Program-made: the position numbers and the translations under genes | The notes under the pieces: model-generated | Database searches by the model: none | Told to the model about the DNA's origin: nothing | What the model saw: only the letters and a program-made list of their open reading frames with translations | Assembly (NCBI GenBank): GCA_046349875.1 | Contig: JAXMBN010000044.1 | Location: 1 to 41,141, forward strand | From: JAXMBN01 sp046349875 | GTDB taxonomy: Bacteria > Planctomycetota > Planctomycetia > Pirellulales > Pirellulaceae | DNA length: 41,141 nucleotides | Reading direction: 5' to 3' | Shown: in pieces, positions 36,246 through 41,141 of the stretch | Position numbering within the stretch: the first letter of the stretch is position 1 | Layout: each line of letters starts with the position of its first letter

Positions 36246-38534
36246 TTAGGCGAGTCCCCATTTCTTTCGGAGTCGCCACTGCAAAGTCAGCAGTCCAATG
36301 AAACTGACAAAGAGAATCCAGCTATCGACGTTGCCATCACCAAGTTTGTAGGATTCGACGAGTTCCAAGGTTGCCGTCTTTCTTCGTTCGACAAGCTTAT
36401 CGATGGCATCATCGAGTTCTTCAGGAGCGAGCAAACAACCGCCTGCGGAGTCATTCAGTTGAGCCATTTGGTTCATGAGGGCCCAATCGGGAACGGGATG
36501 GAGGCTTTCGACGGATTGCTCCAAGACGATGAAGGGAAGTTTCGCTTCGAGTGGTTTTCCTTCCGAAGATTTGCAAGTTGCAAAAAGTTCGTATCGCCCA
36601 GGTTCGGCGGGGGCAATGATCTTACCAATCATCGTTCGATCATCCTGGCGTTTGATATCGAGAAATCGAATCTCCTTCCCATCGCGAAGCAATCGGACTT
36701 TGGTGTCGGCAGGAATGGGAAGTTGCGACATACCAGGATTCCATCGGAGAGTTAGGTTGGAATCTTGTTCGCGATAGAATCGCCTTCGATCGAGTTCGAT
36801 CTCGAGCCCTTCTTCTGGATTTTCGCGGCGCATCGTCCATAGTACGGCCTGTCGCCAGAACTTTTTATGTTGATCGCCAAAGCCTTGCATGACCCATTGA
36901 TAAGTCGTATCAAAAGCGAAGCAAACAACTCGTCCTTTTCCAGCATTCGAGGCGATTGCCATGGGAGCCGCTAGGGGCACATCGCGATTAGGAGCGGACT
37001 CTAGGATGACACGGACACCGGCCCCTTCCTTGATGCGTCCCCATTTGTTCGCCCCTTTCATCGGCGGAAGCTTGATCCAAAGTTTGAGGTTTTCAGCATC
37101 GGGAGCCAGCGAGGTGATGGCACCTGCGCCGATGGCTTCTCCAGTTGGCCGAAGCGCTATGTTGGCCTCCGAGGGGAAGTGAAAGGCGGGTTGGATTGGA
37201 GTTCCCGGTTTCTGTCGGAATCGTCCATCCATTTCGATCGGTAGGATCGATGCCAGTGCCGATTCGCCATAACCACCGGGGCCATAAGTTTGAAATCCGC
37301 CCAAGGTGATTAGCCCCGCTCCTTCGTTGACTCGCGCTGCCAGCAACTTCCATGAATCGGCGGTGAGCGCGGTAGCATCTAGATCGCCGATGATGTAAGC
37401 ATCGTAGTCGGCAGCGGCAAGTTGAGCCGTGATATCCTTTGGCCACTCTCGCTTTTGTACCCACTGGAAGTCCACATCAAAGTCGGGGCTCGCATCCAGC
37501 GAGCGATTCAAGTAACGCTGTTCCCAGCGAGGCTCGCCTTCCAGATAGAGCACTCGCGATCCACCTTCGCTCACGTTTAAGAAACAGAGGGCGCGATTGT
37601 TGAGTTGGGAGAGTTCATCATTATCGCCTTTGGCAACGACTTCCAGTTCGTACGAACCCGCTTCGGGGGCCGTAAATGCCAAACGAAAAGGAATGGTTTG
37701 ATCGAGTTTGTCGGGTTGAATAACATCTTCGGCGATCATCTTGGGAGGCTGGCCAGGAATCTTCATGAAGAGCTGAATGGGTACGCTCTTGTTCAGCATG
37801 GCTTTCGCAGAGACCAAGCCAAGGATCTGCGTAGGATTGCTGCTGAAAACGGTAAGTTGTTCGGGCACTCCTTCGATGGCGATGTCTTTGATGTTCTCCA
37901 CATCGCCGCGCGGTCCCAAACCAAACATCATGAGCGGAATATCGAGCTGGGCAAGTTGCCGTGCCATCTGCTGAGGATCGACGGTCCCAGGCAAAATCGT
38001 TTGCGTCGCATCGCCCATCCAGATAACAGCGTTGAGCGGTGGATCGACCTGAGCCGCGATGAGTTCCGAAAGGGTTTTGCCAACGTCGGTAAAAGATCCG
38101 TTGGGTGCGATCGTAACCTGATTGTTGGAATCGCCTTGGATGCGTCGGAGTTTGTCATCGTATCCATAGATGACAAGTGGCGATTCATTGCCGAGTTTTG
38201 ATTGGGATTGAACGAGCTTATTCCAAAGCTCAGTTTCAACTTGCCATCGACTTTTGCGATCCACACCCGAAGGAAGTTCAGCACTTTGGGAGACGTCGAC
38301 CATCACAGCAATCGCGCCTCGCGGTTCGCTCTTGCGAGTAAAGATGGCGCCGGGACGAAGAATGGCCAAGATGAGAATCAAGACCATCGATAGACGTAGT
38401 AGTTTGATTCCTAGACGCTGACCGCGCGATAGTTCACGATCTTCGCGAATAAAATACCAGGTGATCAACAACCCAAGGCACAGCAGAATCGCAGTCCAAT
38501 AGCTTCCAAAAAGTGGCTCCAGTTTCCAGTCCAT
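36246..38534 (-). CDS. Membrane protein with VWA and glutamine-amidotransferase-like domains
   Basis: Protein of 762 residues typical of planctomycetes. Two N-terminal membrane helices (about 13-29 and 46-60) are followed by a VWA-like domain with MIDAS VMVDVSQSAE (D80-x-S82-x-S84), GSFTDVGKTLSEL (Thr) and VIWMGDATQT (Asp). A class I glutamine amidotransferase-like fold is at about 350-560 (RVNEGAGLITLGGFQTYGPG, GYGESALASILPIEM), and the C-terminal helix (DSWILFVSFIGLLTLQW) is a third membrane segment. Homologs commonly lie beside MoxR/DUF58/BatA genes, but here it is alone. Role is unknown, probably envelope-associated metal-dependent protein binding. Confidence 0.85.
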   Translation of the reverse strand: MDWKLEPLFGSYWTAILLCLGLLITWYFIREDRELSRGQRLGIKLLRLSMVLILILAILRPGAIFTRKSEPRGAIAVMVDVSQSAELPSGVDRKSRWQVETELWNKLVQSQSKLGNESPLVIYGYDDKLRRIQGDSNNQVTIAPNGSFTDVGKTLSELIAAQVDPPLNAVIWMGDATQTILPGTVDPQQMARQLAQLDIPLMMFGLGPRGDVENIKDIAIEGVPEQLTVFSSNPTQILGLVSAKAMLNKSVPIQLFMKIPGQPPKMIAEDVIQPDKLDQTIPFRLAFTAPEAGSYELEVVAKGDNDELSQLNNRALCFLNVSEGGSRVLYLEGEPRWEQRYLNRSLDASPDFDVDFQWVQKREWPKDITAQLAAADYDAYIIGDLDATALTADSWKLLAARVNEGAGLITLGGFQTYGPGGYGESALASILPIEMDGRFRQKPGTPIQPAFHFPSEANIALRPTGEAIGAGAITSLAPDAENLKLWIKLPPMKGANKWGRIKEGAGVRVILESAPNRDVPLAAPMAIASNAGKGRVVCFAFDTTYQWVMQGFGDQHKKFWRQAVLWTMRRENPEEGLEIELDRRRFYREQDSNLTLRWNPGMSQLPIPADTKVRLLRDGKEIRFLDIKRQDDRTMIGKIIAPAEPGRYELFATCKSSEGKPLEAKLPFIVLEQSVESLHPVPDWALMNQMAQLNDSAGGCLLAPEELDDAIDKLVERRKTATLELVESYKLGDGNVDSWILFVSFIGLLTLQWRLRKKWGLA

Positions 38535-38674
38535 AGTGATGGGTCGATTTCGCTTCCTGAATGCGATGCTGGCGGTAAACTTTTCGTGGGGCTTTAGTTG
38601 ATGAGAGCGGACTCGCTAAAAGAATTGTAGCATGCAAAGCGCGAATTCCCGCAACACTGCTTCGCTTCTTTTCA

Positions 38675-39715
38675 TTAGAACGCGCCGGTTTTCAAGAAGC
38701 GAAGACATGCTTCTTGTACCGCAGGATCATCCATCAAAAAACTATGCAACACGGGGACTTCTTTGTAATCGGCCATGCCATCCAATTTGGCCTCTTCGAC
38801 GTTGACGACAAAATCACTGTTTCGGTCGACCAATGGGTTTTGAAGGGAACTTTCCTCACGGTTGCCTGCGATGACGGCGAAGGGGAAGGGTGGGGTCGCC
38901 AAAGTTCGCTGGAACTCAGCCCATTCCGGTCCAAGTTCCATTCCTCCTTGTCCAGTAATCACGCCAAACAGTCCCGTTTTGGCGAGCTTCTTTGCGATGG
39001 TGGCCCCTTGGTTTGGAGGCCCTAGCATGACCATGCGATGAGTTTGATCAAGTACATGGTGTGGGTCTTGATTCAATTGCCAATCGGCTATTGCGCGACG
39101 TATGACGATGTTCCCCATACTGTGCGCAATGAAATCGATTTGAGGTCTGCGTTGGCTCGAATCGTAGGGAATGGATTCGAGCACTTCCCGAAGTGCTGCA
39201 GCGTGATCCGCGATCGAGGCTCGGGTGCTGGCATATTCGAAGAGAAGGGGAACCGCATCCTTCTCTTCCCGAATGCGCTTGGCCATGCTCGACATCGACC
39301 CCGAGGTTCGCATCAAACCGTGGGCGAGCACCACGATCTTGTTGGGAATTGGAGCTTGCTGTGCAATCCCTAATCGCTCCATCTCAGCCAAGCATGATTC
39401 TTTCGTGCCCCACGCATAGCGTACATTGCGAGGGTCGAGTAATCGGAAGTGGCCAGTGACGGCGTTGCGCTGAATCTTCCATCCATGCATCCACCGATGG
39501 TCAGTCCAAAATTGCTTCCCACCTAGCGTGGGCATCTTCCAATTGATCATGTTGCTCGGCGAAGAAACAAACGGTTCCCCATTCCCATCATACAAAACTT
39601 CTTGCGGCAAACTTGAAGGAGACTGACCTGTCACCCTTGTCTGCACGACAAGAGACAACAATAAAAAAAGCGGAATCGTTTTCGCGACTCCGCGAGTGGC
39701 CAATAAAGATACCAT
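38675..39715 (-). CDS. Secreted alpha/beta-hydrolase, lipase-like
   Basis: Protein of 346 residues with a signal peptide (about 1-30, ending TRVTGQ). It carries the lipase GxSxG variant FIAHSMGN with nucleophile Ser199, the oxyanion AHG at 131-133 (VVLAHGLMRT), the acid in DRNSDFVVNVEEA and the His in VPVLHSFLMDD. The order Ser-Asp-His and the sequence around them match triacylglycerol lipase/EstA-like enzymes. Extracellular esterase or lipase; the substrate is not known. It lies 39 bases after the cyanophycinase-like gene on the same strand, so the two may be co-transcribed. Confidence 0.85.
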   Translation of the reverse strand: MVSLLATRGVAKTIPLFLLLSLVVQTRVTGQSPSSLPQEVLYDGNGEPFVSSPSNMINWKMPTLGGKQFWTDHRWMHGWKIQRNAVTGHFRLLDPRNVRYAWGTKESCLAEMERLGIAQQAPIPNKIVVLAHGLMRTSGSMSSMAKRIREEKDAVPLLFEYASTRASIADHAAALREVLESIPYDSSQRRPQIDFIAHSMGNIVIRRAIADWQLNQDPHHVLDQTHRMVMLGPPNQGATIAKKLAKTGLFGVITGQGGMELGPEWAEFQRTLATPPFPFAVIAGNREESSLQNPLVDRNSDFVVNVEEAKLDGMADYKEVPVLHSFLMDDPAVQEACLRFLKTGAF

Positions 39716-39754
39716 CGATTTTCAGTATTGGGGATGCAGGTATCAGAAACGAAT

Positions 39755-40696
39755 CTATTCGTCCAGAAACGGAAGATCGTCGAACGAAATCGAAGTGTCG
39801 GCGACAAACTTCTTTTGAATAAAGTTGACGAGCATTTCCTTGTTGGGAGACTCGGTGGATGTGGTCGCCGATGCGGTTACAGTCGCTGTCGGGCTTTTGA
39901 AAACATGCACAGCGCCTTGGCCAAGAACTTTGGCTTCTTTGGCGTTGATATAAAGCCCGGTTCCTTCATCGATCCCAATTCCCACACGATCGGGATGGTT
40001 GGCCACGGCATTGACCAAACGGTTCTGACGTTGCCGTTGCGAAAAGTGCTGATCGACGATGGCTTTGGGTAGCAAATCGAGTCCTTGATGGATACGTGGT
40101 TCCGATTGTCCACCGGTGATCATGATCTTCGTGGCAACGGCCGATCCAGCGCTGGTACCACCAACGATACCACCGCGTTTCATGACGCCGCGAATCTCTC
40201 GTTCAACGCGACTTCCTAAATAGCGATCGGCCAAGCGAGTTTGATCGCCACCCGAAATCCAAACGGCGGTCGCTTGTTGAAGAACATTGGCAATACTATC
40301 GGCTTCCGCTTGCTCGCGATTCTCGGCGTGCACGATGTCGATGCTTCGCCAATTGAAATCGGACCAAGCTTGAATCCATCGACTGAAGTCACCGGTATCG
40401 GAAAGTCGACTAGCGGTTGGAATGACTACCAGCCGTTCGCCGCGTCCGTAGTGATGAAAGGCCGAGAGCAAGTCAGTCGGCAATTCGCCTCCACCACACA
40501 AAAGCAATTGGCCTTGGCGCGTTTCCGATAACGAAACGTCCTTGGTGCGGTCGCCTTGAACGATGCGATCGACAACGACTTGATCTGGGGAAGTTTGAGC
40601 GTGAAGTGGTTGTAGGGCGGGGGGCAAGCAAGAAACGGCAACGACCGATACCAAGGATGCTGCCGCTCTAACGAACCTGTTCGTTTGCTGAACCAT
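39755..40696 (-). CDS. Secreted cyanophycinase-like S51 peptidase
   Basis: Protein of 313 residues. The start ATG at 40696 follows GGGAG at 8 bases; the frame is open 13 codons upstream. The signal peptide is MVQQTNRFVRAAASLVSVVA, ending at QPLHA. Family blocks are QLLLCGGGELPTD (66-74), ERLVVIPTASRLSD, VWISGGDQTRLADRYL and GGIVGGTSAGSAVATK with catalytic Ser182. DEGTGLYINAKEAKVLGQGAVHVF follows. S51 cyanophycinases cleave the multi-L-arginyl-poly-aspartate polymer or dipeptides at its branches; extracellular forms in heterotrophs degrade polymer released by others. The C-terminal tail from about 270 is Ser/Thr-rich and not conserved. Confidence 0.88.
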   Translation of the reverse strand: MVQQTNRFVRAAASLVSVVAVSCLPPALQPLHAQTSPDQVVVDRIVQGDRTKDVSLSETRQGQLLLCGGGELPTDLLSAFHHYGRGERLVVIPTASRLSDTGDFSRWIQAWSDFNWRSIDIVHAENREQAEADSIANVLQQATAVWISGGDQTRLADRYLGSRVEREIRGVMKRGGIVGGTSAGSAVATKIMITGGQSEPRIHQGLDLLPKAIVDQHFSQRQRQNRLVNAVANHPDRVGIGIDEGTGLYINAKEAKVLGQGAVHVFKSPTATVTASATTSTESPNKEMLVNFIQKKFVADTSISFDDLPFLDE

Positions 40697-41141
40697 ACAA
40701 GTGACTCCCATCACAAAAGGTTCTTCCGAATTCACTCATTGAATTCGTTGATGAAGTGTCGCTTGGTCCTCTGTCACGCAGAACCAAGCACCGGTCGGTT
40801 GGAGAGGAAGCTCTTTGACGAGCCTAAGTCTTTTCAGTTTGAACGACACCCTTTCTGACTGCAACATCGGAATTCCCTTCATCTGGCCCCATTTTCGGAA
40901 TTTTGGGGTCATGACAAATGCTAGCAACCTCCGATTCAGCACCAAAAATCGCCTATTACCTCCATCGTACGCAGCTTCCGCTGAGATCGAACCTAATTTT
41001 CCCCAACAAAAACAAGGCTTGAGAGGGGCTGGAAGCGAAGGGAAGCCAGAAATCCCTTGGGGCATGCGAGGCCGCTGTAAGGGAGCAGGAAACGCTCAAA
41101 CGCGGAGATAGTAGCTCGCGAAAAAAGCTTGTCGTATTCTT
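40697..41141. other. Region at the right edge without a confident gene
   Basis: About 445 bases. Open frames exist on both strands (40815-41111 plus and 40736-41065 minus) but neither resembles a known family. It must contain the promoter for the cyanophycinase-like gene. Confidence 0.5.

Overview
The window looks like a marine-type planctomycete of the Pirellulaceae. The evidence is a secreted giant protein with a planctomycete 'LEPR-XLL'-like N-terminus (LEQLEQRTLFAADL) and a dockerin-like C-terminus, a pair of secreted sulfatases, a secreted VWA/GATase-like protein, a nitrate reductase cluster whose Fe-S subunit is fused to a DmsC-type anchor, and an intergenic tandem repeat whose translation gives the 'NPKRQRG' string I associate with planctomycete genomes. 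This assignment is inference from protein families; no ribosomal RNA is present.

Layout. (1) 1-9851, plus strand: an assimilatory nitrate operon. It holds the end of a probable nrtA, then nrtB, two ATPases (nrtC/nrtD-like), an Fe-S/DmsC fusion, a molybdopterin nitrate reductase, a ferredoxin-type nitrite reductase and a CysJ-like flavoprotein, many joined by overlapping stop/start codons. The three middle genes (2625-8260) are broken by many 1-2 nt indels although their conserved residues survive in alternating frames; the genes on both sides are intact. (2) 9892-11528, minus strand: a pirin and a secreted tandem DUF3395-like protein. (3) 11859-16483: tRNA-Pro(CGG), a PIN RNase with an XRE/ImmA-IrrE regulator (minus strand), gene relics, then a two-gene RNA repair operon (RNA ligase plus HD-Pnk). 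(4) 16503-20230: ChrA, a DUF1801-type protein, and a DUF1398/MarR pair with a near-perfect palindromic operator. (5) 20428-28574: the giant secreted protein (frameshifted), a relic of an FAD oxidoreductase C-terminus, a Vat-like acetyltransferase, a cupin, the intact FAD oxidoreductase and a small secreted protein. (6) 28992-33622: two sulfatases, a tandem repeat array with about 105-bp units, and an OYE-type flavin oxidoreductase (frameshifted). (7) 33646-40696: a secreted pectate-lyase-fold protein, a YCII protein, a VWA membrane protein, a secreted lipase and a cyanophycinase-like protein.

How the genes work together. Region 1 would import nitrate, reduce it to nitrite and then to ammonium, with electrons probably from quinol (DmsC-type anchor) and/or NADPH (flavoprotein). 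Region 3 pairs a predicted RNA-cleaving toxin module with an RNA end-healing and sealing operon beside a tRNA gene; this is the most interesting functional hypothesis in the window. Regions 5-7 are dominated by secreted proteins that act on sulfated or acidic polysaccharides and other polymers.

Caution. Frameshifts cluster in 2625-8260, 23.1-23.8 kb and 32.8-32.9 kb. They are mostly single-base changes in short homopolymers with otherwise conserved coding sequence, so sequence error is at least as likely as true gene decay. I mark these genes as pseudogene for that reason only.
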